This document shows, piece by piece, positions 1-6,238 of a DNA stretch of 8,104 bases. The first letter of the stretch is position 1, and each line of letters begins with the position of its first letter. The notes under the pieces are model-generated. The model was given only the letters and a program-made list of their open reading frames with translations, had not been told where the DNA came from and searched no databases. A program made the translations under genes and the position numbers. The DNA comes from an uncultured Treponema sp. (GTDB lineage: Bacteria; Spirochaetota; Spirochaetia; Treponematales; Treponemataceae): NCBI GenBank assembly GCA_905373565.1, contig CAJPTT010000091.1, positions 1 to 8,104 on the forward strand. The letters run 5' to 3'.

Positions 1-34
1 AAAAAATATAGACAAAATATGCATAATCTTGCAT

Positions 35-89
35 AAAATTTCGCACAGAAGGAAAGCAACCGCTTAAAATATTGCTAATGCGGTTGCCC
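35..89 (-). repeat. Dispersed ~55-bp stem-loop repeat, copy A (downstream of queA)
   Basis: Arms GCAACCGC (56-63) and GCGGTTGC (80-87) form an 8-bp stem around a 16-nt AT-rich loop. On the minus strand this is followed by TTTCCTTCTGTGCGAAATTTT. The unit matches 3763-3818 in inverted orientation with few differences outside the loop. Both copies start within about 20 bp of the end of a gene (queA here, nrnA there) and point the same way relative to that gene. It could act as a weak transcript end or mRNA stabiliser. The run after the stem is not a clean T-tract, so I do not call it a terminator. Confidence 0.75.
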
Positions 90-108
90 TAGTCAATTAC
101 CACGGTTC

Positions 109-1149
109 TTAAAGAATGAGCATGGCATCGCCGTAAGAAAAAAAGCGATATTTTTTTTCTATTGCATGGCGATAAGCTGCAAAGATATTGTCGCGGCCGG
201 CAAATGCGGATACCAACATAACGAGGCTCGACTGCGGAGTGTGGAAGTTGGTAAGGAGAGCTCCGGTAAGAGCGAACCGAAAGCCGGGATAGATGAAGAT
301 ATCGGTTGCCTGCATCCCGCGGCTCAGTTGCTGCGTATCGGATTTCCATGCGGATTCAAGCGTCCGCACCGAAGTGGTGCCGACGGCAAGGATGGTTTTA
401 CCGCCGCGATAAGCCGTTTCCACAGCCGTTGCCGTTTCGTCGGAAATAAAGAATTTTTCGGAGTGCATCGTGTGTTCTTCAACCACTTCAGTCCGCACCG
501 GTAAAAATGTACCGAGCCCGACATGCAGTGTTACGGCGATTCGTGCAATATGCCGCTTATCCAGTTCCTGTAAAATCGGCTCCGTAAAGTGGAGTCCGGC
601 GGTAGGCGCTGCAACCGAACCGGTGTTCTGTGCGTATACCGTCTGGTACCGCGCGGCATCTTCATTTGTGTCGCCGCGCTTGATGTACGGAGGCAGCGGG
701 ATATGACCGTTGGCTTCCAGCCAACGGTCATCAATGCAGCGGTCAAAGCGTACATATTTGCAATCAGGTTCCGCTGCATTGGGGGAAGGAGGAGGAATCA
801 GCACGGCACGGGTGCCGTCGGTAAAGGTGTACTCCTTCCCCTCCCGCTGCCGCTTGGCACGCTTTACGATGGTTTTCCACACAAAGCCTTCATCAAGCGG
901 CTCAATCAACAAAAACTCAGCCTCGCCGCTCGCGGTATGAGCATACAAACGGGCATGGCGCACCTTTGTATTGTTAAACACCATTAAACAATCAGGAGGC
1001 AAAAAATCGGGCAAGTCGGAGAACATCGCATCGGTTAATGCCCCCGTCCGTCTATGTAACACAAGCAGCCGGTCATTTCCGCGTTCGGCTGACGGATACT
1101 GTGCAATCAATTCTTTCGGAAGATCAAAATCAAAATCTTTTGTAAACAT
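109..1149 (-). CDS. queA: S-adenosylmethionine:tRNA ribosyltransferase-isomerase QueA
   Basis: QueA transfers and isomerises the ribosyl part of SAM onto 7-aminomethyl-7-deazaguanine at tRNA position 34, giving epoxyqueuosine. It is cytoplasmic and belongs to the queuosine pathway. The 346-residue product is full length for the family. It carries the expected blocks: the N-terminal FDFDLPKELIAQYP segment, NNTKV (59-63), GHIPLPPYI (148-156), APTAGLHFT (181-189), GLGTF (211-215), GTTSVRTLES (257-266) and NFHTP (301-305). The start is well placed: GAGG lies at 1154-1157, 4 nt before the ATG. A rluA-family gene ends 60 bp upstream on the same strand, so the two may be co-transcribed, although a possible promoter lies between them. 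No other queuosine gene is in the window. Confidence 0.97.
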   Translation of the reverse strand: MFTKDFDFDLPKELIAQYPSAERGNDRLLVLHRRTGALTDAMFSDLPDFLPPDCLMVFNNTKVRHARLYAHTASGEAEFLLIEPLDEGFVWKTIVKRAKRQREGKEYTFTDGTRAVLIPPPSPNAAEPDCKYVRFDRCIDDRWLEANGHIPLPPYIKRGDTNEDAARYQTVYAQNTGSVAAPTAGLHFTEPILQELDKRHIARIAVTLHVGLGTFLPVRTEVVEEHTMHSEKFFISDETATAVETAYRGGKTILAVGTTSVRTLESAWKSDTQQLSRGMQATDIFIYPGFRFALTGALLTNFHTPQSSLVMLVSAFAGRDNIFAAYRHAIEKKYRFFSYGDAMLIL

Positions 1150-1169
1150 AAAACCTCAAAACGGCAGAT

Positions 1170-1199
1170 ACTATACCCGAAACCCTCTCCCAGTGACAA
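1170..1199 (-). promoter_or_regulatory. Possible sigma70 promoter of queA
   Basis: On the minus strand TTGTCA (1194-1199) and TATAGT (1170-1175) are separated by 18 nt and lie 20 bp upstream of the queA start. Both hexamers match the consensus at five of six positions, but the spacing is one over the optimum. If it is used, queA can be expressed apart from the upstream rluA-family gene. Confidence 0.4.
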
Positions 1200-1205
1200 G
1201 GCAAT

Positions 1206-1248
1206 CGCATCAGGTTGTCAGGGTAAACGCATCAGGTCGTTTTTTAAC
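1206..1248. repeat. Partial copy of the palindromic-element end, overlapping the 3' end of the rluA-family gene
   Basis: Positions 1221-1248 match the reverse complement of 4050-4077, the right end of the large palindromic element. They differ by one substitution in the GGGGAAAC end and by one T in the following T-run. Inside it CGCATCAGGT (1228-1237) is repeated directly at 1206-1215. The copy overlaps the last 12 or so codons and the stop of the pseudouridine synthase gene. Confidence 0.8.
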
Positions 1249-2094
1249 GTATAAAAGCCATTCTTCCGGTTCGGGAATTTCAAATGTTAAATGTTCTCCC
1301 GTAAACGGATGATTAAATTCAAGCGTCCGCGCATGAAGGGCAAGCCGTCCGAAAGGATTGGTCTTCGCTCGGTAATTTTCATCTCCGGCAAGAACATACC
1401 CTTTCGATGCCAAATGTGCCCGGATTTGATTCTTTCGTCCCGTTTCAAGGCTTAATTCAAAAAGCGTATGATGCGTTCCGCGTTCAATTATTTTGTAATG
1501 CGTTACGGCACTTACCGTCTTAAAGCGGGCTTTATCATACGGAACAAAACCTCTATTGTGCGCATTGTATGCAATTTCGTCGTTAATCGTACCGCTGTTT
1601 TTCATTATACTAAGATTTCCACGCGCAGCATTCCCTTGCACAGGATTTTCCGCAACAGCACGGTAAATACGCCTCGTTACCAGAGTCTGCCAATGATCCA
1701 TAATCTTTTTTTGAGCTTTTTCCGTCATTGCAAACATCATCACTCCCGATGTTTCTCGATCAAGACGGTGAACCGCAAAGGGTCTATGAGCTTGAGAATA
1801 GGTTCCTTTCTTGCGCATCATCCGCTCAAGAACTTCAAGAGCAGTCTGCGCCCTGCTTCCCGGATACGGCACGGAGAGTATTCCGTCCGGCTTGTAAATC
1901 ACCGCAAGGTATTCATCTTCATACAGGATTGTAATTTTCTCCCGCCCGAAATCCGTTTTGCATTTCTTTTTACATTTTGCTCCGGCTGTCATACTACGAT
2001 TATCTTTTTCTTTCCGCCCGCCTTTTCCGCCGGAACGTGAAAAGGTAAAGCGGGTATTACGTCCTATGGATTCAGAGAAAGCGGTTTTATTCAT
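1210..2094 (-). CDS. RluA-family rRNA/tRNA pseudouridine synthase
   Basis: This enzyme isomerises uridine to pseudouridine in structured RNA. The exact target (23S rRNA or tRNA) cannot be told from sequence. The catalytic block HRLDRETSG is at 109-117, with Asp112 as the expected nucleophile. It is preceded by the strand VIYKPDGILSVP (65-76) and followed by GRKNQIRAHLASKGYVLAGD (219-238), a variant of the usual GRTHQIRxH. There is no N-terminal S4 domain; residues 1-53 are a Lys/Arg-rich tail. The start is uncertain: neither Met1 nor Met35 has a Shine-Dalgarno sequence, and the conserved domain begins only near residue 54. The last residues, VKKRPDAFTLTT, look foreign to the family and are encoded by a dispersed repeat end. 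The gene lies directly upstream of queA, which fits an RNA-modification operon. Confidence 0.9.
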   Translation of the reverse strand: MNKTAFSESIGRNTRFTFSRSGGKGGRKEKDNRSMTAGAKCKKKCKTDFGREKITILYEDEYLAVIYKPDGILSVPYPGSRAQTALEVLERMMRKKGTYSQAHRPFAVHRLDRETSGVMMFAMTEKAQKKIMDHWQTLVTRRIYRAVAENPVQGNAARGNLSIMKNSGTINDEIAYNAHNRGFVPYDKARFKTVSAVTHYKIIERGTHHTLFELSLETGRKNQIRAHLASKGYVLAGDENYRAKTNPFGRLALHARTLEFNHPFTGEHLTFEIPEPEEWLLYVKKRPDAFTLTT

Positions 2095-2203
2095 ACCGAT
2101 AATAACATCACAAAAGGCGCAATGTGTACAGGGAACCTATAAAAATCTAACCGATTTTTTAGAGATACGCTACAGTGTGGATATTCTAGAGGCAATCGTA
2201 TGC

Positions 2204-2232
2204 TTGCAATTTTTAATGTTCGCTGTTATAAT
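2204..2232 (+). promoter_or_regulatory. sigma70 promoter of the secreted-protein gene
   Basis: TTGCAA (2204-2209) and a perfect TATAAT (2227-2232) are separated by 17 nt. Transcription should start near 2239, about 20 nt before the ATG at 2260, with GGAGGAG (2249-2255) in the leader. This placement rules out translation from the in-frame ATG at 2200, which lies upstream of the promoter. Confidence 0.75.
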
Positions 2233-2259
2233 TTTGTCATCATACTCTGGAGGAGCATT

Positions 2260-2679
2260 ATGAAAAAGCTATGCCGTTATTTAATTCTCTGTGTTTTACT
2301 GTTCGGAGCAGTGAGTGTATTTCCGCTTACGGCCGAATCAAAAGAAGCTGATGTATATTATGTCCACACTCAGCTTTTGAAGATATTTACCCATCCAAAG
2401 GGATACTATGTTATCTATCGACGGGCGGGATTAGAGACCGGAGAGGCGTTTATCCCGTTCGAATGGTTAAGCCCGAAAGAAAATAAGGCGGATATATCGT
2501 TTATCAATACCCGCATTAATCCGTATCTGTCTTTCTTTATCCGTGACGGGAAATGTGAATACATTAGAATTTCTGCCCCGCGGCAAGATTTAAATACTTC
2601 AACATGGGGTTTTTTACCCAATCCCCAACAATACGATGAAAAATTTGAAGGCGTAGAGTCGCTCGCACTCGAGTTCTAA
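2260..2679 (+). CDS. Small secreted protein of unknown function
   Basis: I do not recognise this 139-residue protein. It has a typical signal peptide: a basic n-region (MKKLCR), a hydrophobic core to about residue 21, and a likely type I cleavage site at Leu-Thr-Ala (23-25) before ESKEAD. It is therefore probably periplasmic or outer-membrane associated. Cys11 is inside the hydrophobic core, so a lipoprotein site is unlikely. The mature part of about 114 residues is rich in Tyr, Phe and Pro (YYVHTQLLKIFTHPKGYYVIYRR is an example of its beta-strand-like stretches) and contains no Cys and no motif that I know. The start at 2260 is favoured by GGAGGAG 4 nt upstream and by the promoter at 2204-2232. 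A hairpin and nrnA follow, so the two may share some transcripts. Confidence 0.8.
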   Translation: MKKLCRYLILCVLLFGAVSVFPLTAESKEADVYYVHTQLLKIFTHPKGYYVIYRRAGLETGEAFIPFEWLSPKENKADISFINTRINPYLSFFIRDGKCEYIRISAPRQDLNTSTWGFLPNPQQYDEKFEGVESLALEF

Positions 2680-2700
2680 TCCGTATAAAAAAGATATCAT

Positions 2701-2736
2701 GGCATCCTGAAGACCCGACACGTTTTTAAGGATGCC
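2701..2736 (+). repeat. Hairpin between the secreted-protein gene and nrnA
   Basis: GGCATCCT (2701-2708) and AGGATGCC (2729-2736) form a perfect 8-bp stem with a 20-nt loop. No T-run follows, so it is at best a weak terminator or processing hairpin. The same stem sequence forms the terminator at 8054-8083. Confidence 0.55.
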
Positions 2737-2761
2737 CTAATCTTAAAAAGATAAGGTACTC

Positions 2762-3754
2762 GTGTCTAACATTATTACACCTGCCGTTCCGCAGGAATTA
2801 ATCGATTTTTTATATTCATATCCGATGTTCCTCATAGCCGGTCATAAAGAGCCCGACGGAGATTGTATCGGAAGCAGTATTGCAATGTCGCTTTTTCTAC
2901 AACGACTGGGGAAAAAGACGCAGATGCTTTCTGCGGGGCCATTTCAACGGCCGGAACTACGAATATATGAACCGCTTTTTTCCGCGCAAGTGCCGGAATC
3001 GCTCATCAAAAATCCTGAAAACACAGGCGTTATCATTGTTGACTGTTCCGGAATAGAACGGACGGGCGATATTGCCGAACAATTAAAAAATTTTCCTTCT
3101 ATCTGTATTGATCACCATGCTACCAATACGACAAACGAAGCGGGCTCTCTTGTATATGCAGAAGCCCCTTCAACAACATTTATTATCCAAACAATCATCG
3201 AAGAGATGACCGGCTCCGTAACGCGGGAGGAAGCGGAGATGCTGTTTTTCGGGCTTTGTACCGATACCGGCTTTTTCCGTCACTTGGATGAACGGAGCGG
3301 CGAGGTATTTGCTCATACTGCGCGGCTGGTGCAGGCGGGGGCAAACCCGAAATACACCTTTGCAGCGATTAACGGTGGTAAGTCATTCGGCTCACGGACG
3401 CTTATCTCGCGCGTATTAGCCCGTATGAAGCCGTATTATGACGGAAGGCTTATCGTTTCGTACGAAACATATCAGGATAAACAAGAAATCGGCATCGAAA
3501 ACAGGGATTCCGATATGGCATATCAGCTTATCCAAAGCATTGCAGGGGTAAAGGCAATTTGTATTGTACGGCAGGATACCGAAACGCATTGCAGCGTCGG
3601 CTTCCGATCTCTCGATACCGTCGATGTCAGCATTATTGCCGCTTCCTTCGGCGGGGGCGGGCATAAGCAGGCCGCAGGGCTTTATATAGAAGGAATTGCC
3701 GAACAACTGATACCGAAGTTTGTTGCAGCGTTTGCCCCGCAGTTTCAAAATTGA
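2762..3754 (+). CDS. nrnA: DHH/DHHA1 phosphoesterase, NrnA-type nanoRNase / pAp phosphatase
   Basis: NrnA-type enzymes degrade 2-5-nt RNA oligomers to mononucleotides and dephosphorylate 3'-phosphoadenosine 5'-phosphate in the cytoplasm, using Mn. The metal-binding motifs are intact: H28-x-x-P-D-x-D34 (HKEPDGD), Asp94 in VDCSG, the DHH signature at 117-119 and Asp168 in TDTGFF. The C-terminal DHHA1 domain carries the substrate-binding GGGGHKQAAG at 297-306. The length of 330 residues is close to that of Bacillus NrnA. The start is a GTG at 2762 with AAGG (2753-2756) 5 nt upstream; the next Met is residue 22, which would cut into the first strand. It could be called RecJ-like by name, but the size and motif spacing fit NrnA. 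Transcription probably ends at the hairpin at 3807-3840. Confidence 0.93.
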   Translation: MSNIITPAVPQELIDFLYSYPMFLIAGHKEPDGDCIGSSIAMSLFLQRLGKKTQMLSAGPFQRPELRIYEPLFSAQVPESLIKNPENTGVIIVDCSGIERTGDIAEQLKNFPSICIDHHATNTTNEAGSLVYAEAPSTTFIIQTIIEEMTGSVTREEAEMLFFGLCTDTGFFRHLDERSGEVFAHTARLVQAGANPKYTFAAINGGKSFGSRTLISRVLARMKPYYDGRLIVSYETYQDKQEIGIENRDSDMAYQLIQSIAGVKAICIVRQDTETHCSVGFRSLDTVDVSIIAASFGGGGHKQAAGLYIEGIAEQLIPKFVAAFAPQFQN

Positions 3755-3762
3755 TATTTACA

Positions 3763-3818
3763 GGGCAACCGCATTATAAAATATTTGCAGCGGTTGCCTT
3801 CCTTCTGTGCGAAATTTT
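3763..3818 (+). repeat. Dispersed ~55-bp stem-loop repeat, copy B (downstream of nrnA)
   Basis: GGCAACCGC (3764-3772) pairs with GCGGTTGCC (3790-3798), then TTCCTTCTGTGCGAAATTTT follows. This is the second copy of the repeat at 35-89, in inverted orientation. In this copy the last 12 bases serve as the left arm of a strong terminator. The loop differs from copy A but resembles its reverse complement (GCAAATATTTTA here, GCAATATTTTA there), as if the loop had been flipped between the arms. Confidence 0.75.
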
Positions 3819-3840
3819 GCTTAAAATTTCGCACATTTTT
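3807..3840 (+). terminator. Rho-independent terminator of nrnA
   Basis: GTGCGAAATTTT (3807-3818) and AAAATTTCGCAC (3823-3834) give a perfect 12-bp stem with loop GCTT, followed by ATTTTT (3835-3840). Its left arm is the end of the dispersed repeat, so it may have arisen from that repeat. Confidence 0.8.
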
Positions 3841-3849
3841 CCAGCAAAG

Positions 3850-4077
3850 GGGGAAACGCATCAGGCAAAATAGATAAAAATCGCGGAAAAATTGAGACTG
3901 TGAGACCATTTGAACCATCTTCAACTGTTGTACATCCATGTACATCAGTTGAAGGCGAGTTTTGCGTTGCGCAAAACATCGCTGCTGTATGGAACCACTG
4001 CCATCCTTGGCAGTTCCGGTCGAATAGTCTCAATTTTTCCGCGGGGGTGTTAAAAAAACGACCTGATGCGTTTCCCC
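3850..4077. repeat. 228-bp nested palindromic element (MITE-like, no coding content)
   Basis: Most of the intergenic gap between nrnA and rpmB is one symmetrical structure. Terminal inverted repeats of 16 bp are perfect (GGGGAAACGCATCAGG at 3850-3865; its complement at 4062-4077). A second perfect pair of 18 bp lies inside (CGCGGAAAAATTGAGACT at 3882-3899; its complement at 4026-4043). Between them are three hairpins in a row: 3919-3954 (9 bp, one T-T mismatch, 7 bp, 2-nt loop), 3959-3977 (8 bp, loop TTG) and 3997-4014 (7 bp, loop TCCT). Folded, it is a long stem carrying three arms. It lies exactly between the nrnA terminator and the rpmB promoter. I see no transposase and no obvious target duplication. 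Confidence 0.85.
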
Positions 4078-4097
4078 TGTTGATATTCATTCACCTC

Positions 4098-4126
4098 TTT
4101 ACATAATATTCCTTTTAAGGTATACT
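4098..4126 (+). promoter_or_regulatory. sigma70 promoter of rpmB
   Basis: TTTACA (4098-4103) and TATACT (4121-4126), 17 nt apart, each match the consensus at five of six positions. The start site should be near 4133, giving a leader of about 48 nt with AAGGAAGGTG (4167-4176) before the ATG. Confidence 0.75.
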
Positions 4127-4180
4127 GTTTACCGTTTTATTTTGAATGCTGATAATAGATAAAGCTAAGGAAGGTGAACT

Positions 4181-4372
4181 ATGGCACGCAGATGCGATAT
4201 TTGTGGAAAAGGGCCGATGAGCGGTAATACGGTTAGTAAATCAATGAATCACCAACGCCGCGTATGGCGCCCCAACCTTATCGACGTAAAAACGGAAATT
4301 GATGGAAGAACGTTAACCCTAAAACTGTGTTCCCGCTGCTTAAAGAGCAACTATGTCGTTAAGAAAGTCTAA
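4181..4372 (+). CDS. rpmB: 50S ribosomal protein L28
   Basis: L28 is a small basic protein of the large ribosomal subunit. The 63-residue product has the family opening MARRCDICGKGPMSGNTVS and the central RRVWRPNL. Two CxxC pairs, C5/C8 and C50/C53, mark the zinc-binding form of L28; many bacteria carry a second, Cys-free form that replaces it when zinc is short. That is of interest beside the putative zinc-transport operon directly downstream, though I see no zinc-dependent control here. It is a single-gene unit: own promoter at 4098-4126, strong Shine-Dalgarno at 4167-4176 and terminator at 4394-4424. Confidence 0.97.
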   Translation: MARRCDICGKGPMSGNTVSKSMNHQRRVWRPNLIDVKTEIDGRTLTLKLCSRCLKSNYVVKKV

Positions 4373-4393
4373 GCGACCGTTTTTATTCTTGCT

Positions 4394-4424
4394 AAAAAGA
4401 GTCCTCAGTAAGGACTCTTTTTTT
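4394..4424 (+). terminator. Rho-independent terminator of rpmB
   Basis: GAGTCCT (4399-4405) and AGGACTC (4411-4417) form the stem with loop CAGTA, extended by A5 on the left and a run of seven T on the right (4418-4424). It begins 21 nt after the rpmB stop and would work on both strands. Confidence 0.9.
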
Positions 4425-4439
4425 ATATCCACGCTATCA

Positions 4440-4455
4440 TGTGATAAAAATCACG
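4440..4455. promoter_or_regulatory. CRP/FNR-like palindrome upstream of the metal-transport operon
   Basis: TGTGATAAAAATCACG fits TGTGA-N6-TCACA at nine of ten defined bases. An overlapping palindrome, TATCA-TG-TGATA, lies at 4435-4446. The centre is about 56 bp upstream of the predicted transcription start. This suggests an operator for a CRP/FNR-family or other dimeric regulator; which one is unknown. Confidence 0.5.
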
Positions 4456-4468
4456 AAAAATTGAAGTT

Positions 4469-4497
4469 TTGAAAGGTTTCCCGGCATTAAATACAAT
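4469..4497 (+). promoter_or_regulatory. sigma70 promoter of the DUF1007-NicO operon
   Basis: TTGAAA (4469-4474) and TACAAT (4492-4497) are 17 nt apart and each match the consensus at five of six positions. The expected start, 4503-4505, falls within the Shine-Dalgarno GAGGTG (4501-4506), so a transcript from here would have a leader of only about 9 nt. Either the start site is a few bases early or translation starts with little leader. Confidence 0.55.
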
Positions 4498-4512
4498 TCT
4501 GAGGTGTAAAAA

Positions 4513-5169
4513 ATGATACGGTATAGATATAAAAAGATACTCCGCATGTTGTTTTTTTCAGTTACGTTATTATGTATCGGCTCGATTCAACTGATAGCTC
4601 ATCCGCATCTTTTTATTTCGGCTCAAACGGAGTTTGTGTTAAATGAAGGAAAAGTTCTAGGCGCGTATGAGACTTGGACGTTTGACCGGTTTTTCAGCGC
4701 GGATATTATTCAAGGATATGATCTGAACCGAGACGGAGTTTTTGATAAAGCCGAAACAAAAGATGTCTATGACAATGCCTTTATCAACACTAAAAACTAT
4801 TCGTATTTTACCTTTATCCGGCAAGGTGATAAGCGACGCAGCCCCGAAAAGGTGAGCGATTTTTCCGTATGGCAAAAAGACGGCATCGCTTCGTATCGAT
4901 TTTATGTCGATTTGTCAAAATACAGCGGTGATTTTTATTTTGCCGTATACGATTACACCTTTTTCTGTGATTTCCGATATGATGAAAAGACGCCGGTACT
5001 CTTTCGCGGGTCTTTCGGTAAAACGGCTCCAAGATATACGATTGCCGAAAACAAAAAATATCCGGTATATTACGACCCTTTCGATACCGTCGATATGACA
5101 ACGGCATACAATTCGTGGAAGCCGGGATTACAAACATATTATCCTAGAGAAATTCATATTACCTACTAA
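4513..5169 (+). CDS. zevA: DUF1007 periplasmic protein, ZevA-like metal-transport partner
   Basis: DUF1007 proteins are periplasmic and usually sit next to a NicO-type transporter. The Haemophilus pair ZevAB is involved in zinc uptake, so this is probably the metal-binding partner of the next gene. The 218 residues begin with a signal peptide: basic MIRYRYKKILR, hydrophobic 12-28, likely cleavage after Ala29. The mature chain then starts with His30-Pro-His32, the HPH opening common in this family and a plausible metal ligand pair. Residues 70-81 (DLNRDGVFDKAE) form a textbook EF-hand loop with D70, N72, D74, G75, D78 and E81. The remainder is rich in aromatic residues. The start is supported by GAGGTG 6 nt upstream. 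The next gene's Shine-Dalgarno overlaps this stop codon, so the two are translationally close. The family call is firm, the metal is inferred. Confidence 0.85.
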   Translation: MIRYRYKKILRMLFFSVTLLCIGSIQLIAHPHLFISAQTEFVLNEGKVLGAYETWTFDRFFSADIIQGYDLNRDGVFDKAETKDVYDNAFINTKNYSYFTFIRQGDKRRSPEKVSDFSVWQKDGIASYRFYVDLSKYSGDFYFAVYDYTFFCDFRYDEKTPVLFRGSFGKTAPRYTIAENKKYPVYYDPFDTVDMTTAYNSWKPGLQTYYPREIHITY

Positions 5170-5182
5170 GGAACACCGCACA

Positions 5183-6238
5183 ATGCGATACGGAGTAATG
5201 ATAAAAAAGCTGAAAGATCGGTATCAAAATATTTTGACTTGCTTCAATGACCTGCCGATGCGAAAGTTCGGCATTGTTTTATTTCTTTTCTGCTCTATTG
5301 CTTTTGAAACAAGCAATCTTTGGGCAAACCCCTTTACCGGCAAAAAAGATACGCCTGCCCCCGTCCGAACGGAGAAACCAGCTGATTTTATTGTGAACCG
5401 GCAAGCGCAGCTGCATACAAAGCTCGGCGATTCCATCTATGAGTGGACACAGACACATTCGGCACAAGCATTTTGGACAATTATCAGTCTTGCTTTTTTT
5501 TATGGGATTATGCACGCACTGGGACCGGGACACCGGAAAACCCTAGTGTTCTCATTTTATCTAACGAGAAAAGCCCCTGTGTGGGAACCCGCTGTAACAA
5601 GCCTCACCTTAGCGGGGCTGCACGGCATAACCAGCCTCTTGTTACTGTTAATCTTCCGCAATGTGAGCGGCGCGTTATCCGCACATACCGACTCCGCGGC
5701 AATTTACCTTGAAGGTTTTTCCTTTATTCTGCTGATACTGCTTTCCGTAGCTTCCATCCTCCATTTGTTGTCCGGCGCATTCCCCAATCGTTTTTCCCAC
5801 CTTCGTTTCAGCCGCCGCTCGGGCATTCCTGCACAAAGCGGCAAACCGGCATACAATACCGGCAGCTACGGTTCCGCACGGTATAAAAACTACCGCCCGC
5901 AGCGCCGCAGCACAGAGAACATACAGTGGGGCGCTTTTTTACTCAGCGGCATATATCCTTGCCCCGCAGCCCTGCTCGTACTGGTACTGGTTTCTACATT
6001 GGATGCGGCGGGTATCGGTATCATTGCGGTTATCGGTATATCGGCAGGCATGGCAATTCCAATCACCGTTGCGGCATACCTCGCATGGACGGGACGGCAG
6101 CGGTTATTTAAACGGATAGGCAAAACGCAAAAATATGCCGAAACCGCCGCATTAGTGCTCTCGCTGACGGCTTACAGTGCGATTTTTATCTTTTCGCTTA
6201 TCGCAGTACTGCCCTTCATCAAAAGCGTGATAGGGTAA
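5183..6238 (+). CDS. zevB: NicO/RcnA-family transition-metal transporter, ZevB-like
   Basis: This is a polytopic inner-membrane protein of 351 residues, with about seven hydrophobic stretches (roughly 29-48, 97-117, 138-158, 174-198, 249-272, 277-300 and 318-346). The family signature is FYGIMHALGPGHRK (106-119) with His111 and His117, followed by His147 in AGLHG and the SGIYPCPAAL block (255-264). Most relatives read GPGHGK; here the Gly is Arg118. The long loop at 203-248 is Arg/Tyr/Ser-rich and not the His-rich loop of RcnA, which argues against simple nickel/cobalt efflux by the RcnA mechanism. The gene begins 13 bp after the DUF1007 gene; AAGGA (5168-5172) overlaps that stop. Metal and direction are inferred: zinc uptake by analogy with ZevAB, but Ni or Co remain possible. 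Confidence 0.85.
   Translation: MRYGVMIKKLKDRYQNILTCFNDLPMRKFGIVLFLFCSIAFETSNLWANPFTGKKDTPAPVRTEKPADFIVNRQAQLHTKLGDSIYEWTQTHSAQAFWTIISLAFFYGIMHALGPGHRKTLVFSFYLTRKAPVWEPAVTSLTLAGLHGITSLLLLLIFRNVSGALSAHTDSAAIYLEGFSFILLILLSVASILHLLSGAFPNRFSHLRFSRRSGIPAQSGKPAYNTGSYGSARYKNYRPQRRSTENIQWGAFLLSGIYPCPAALLVLVLVSTLDAAGIGIIAVIGISAGMAIPITVAAYLAWTGRQRLFKRIGKTQKYAETAALVLSLTAYSAIFIFSLIAVLPFIKSVIG

Noticed and set aside
2141..2159. Hairpin AAAAATC/GATTTTT upstream of the secreted-protein promoter
   Set aside because: Only 7 bp and almost entirely A-T; it follows no gene end in either direction that needs a terminator, so chance is likely.
2200..2259. In-frame upstream ATG at 2200 as start of the secreted protein
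   Set aside because: It lies upstream of the -35 and -10 of the predicted promoter, lacks a Shine-Dalgarno, and would hide the signal peptide. The ATG at 2260 has GGAGGAG and begins a normal signal sequence.
3821..4106. Open frames on both strands across the nrnA-rpmB gap (3821-4090 minus, 3900-4106 plus)
   Set aside because: They lie over the palindromic element, have no ribosome site, and their peptides simply read the repeat arms (for example KKRPDAF). The symmetry of the element explains the open frames.
3613..5095. Shared 14-mer TCGATACCGTCGAT in nrnA and in the DUF1007 gene
   Set aside because: Both instances encode Asp-Thr-Val-Asp in unrelated proteins and are partly self-complementary; nothing around them is shared, so I treat it as coincidence.
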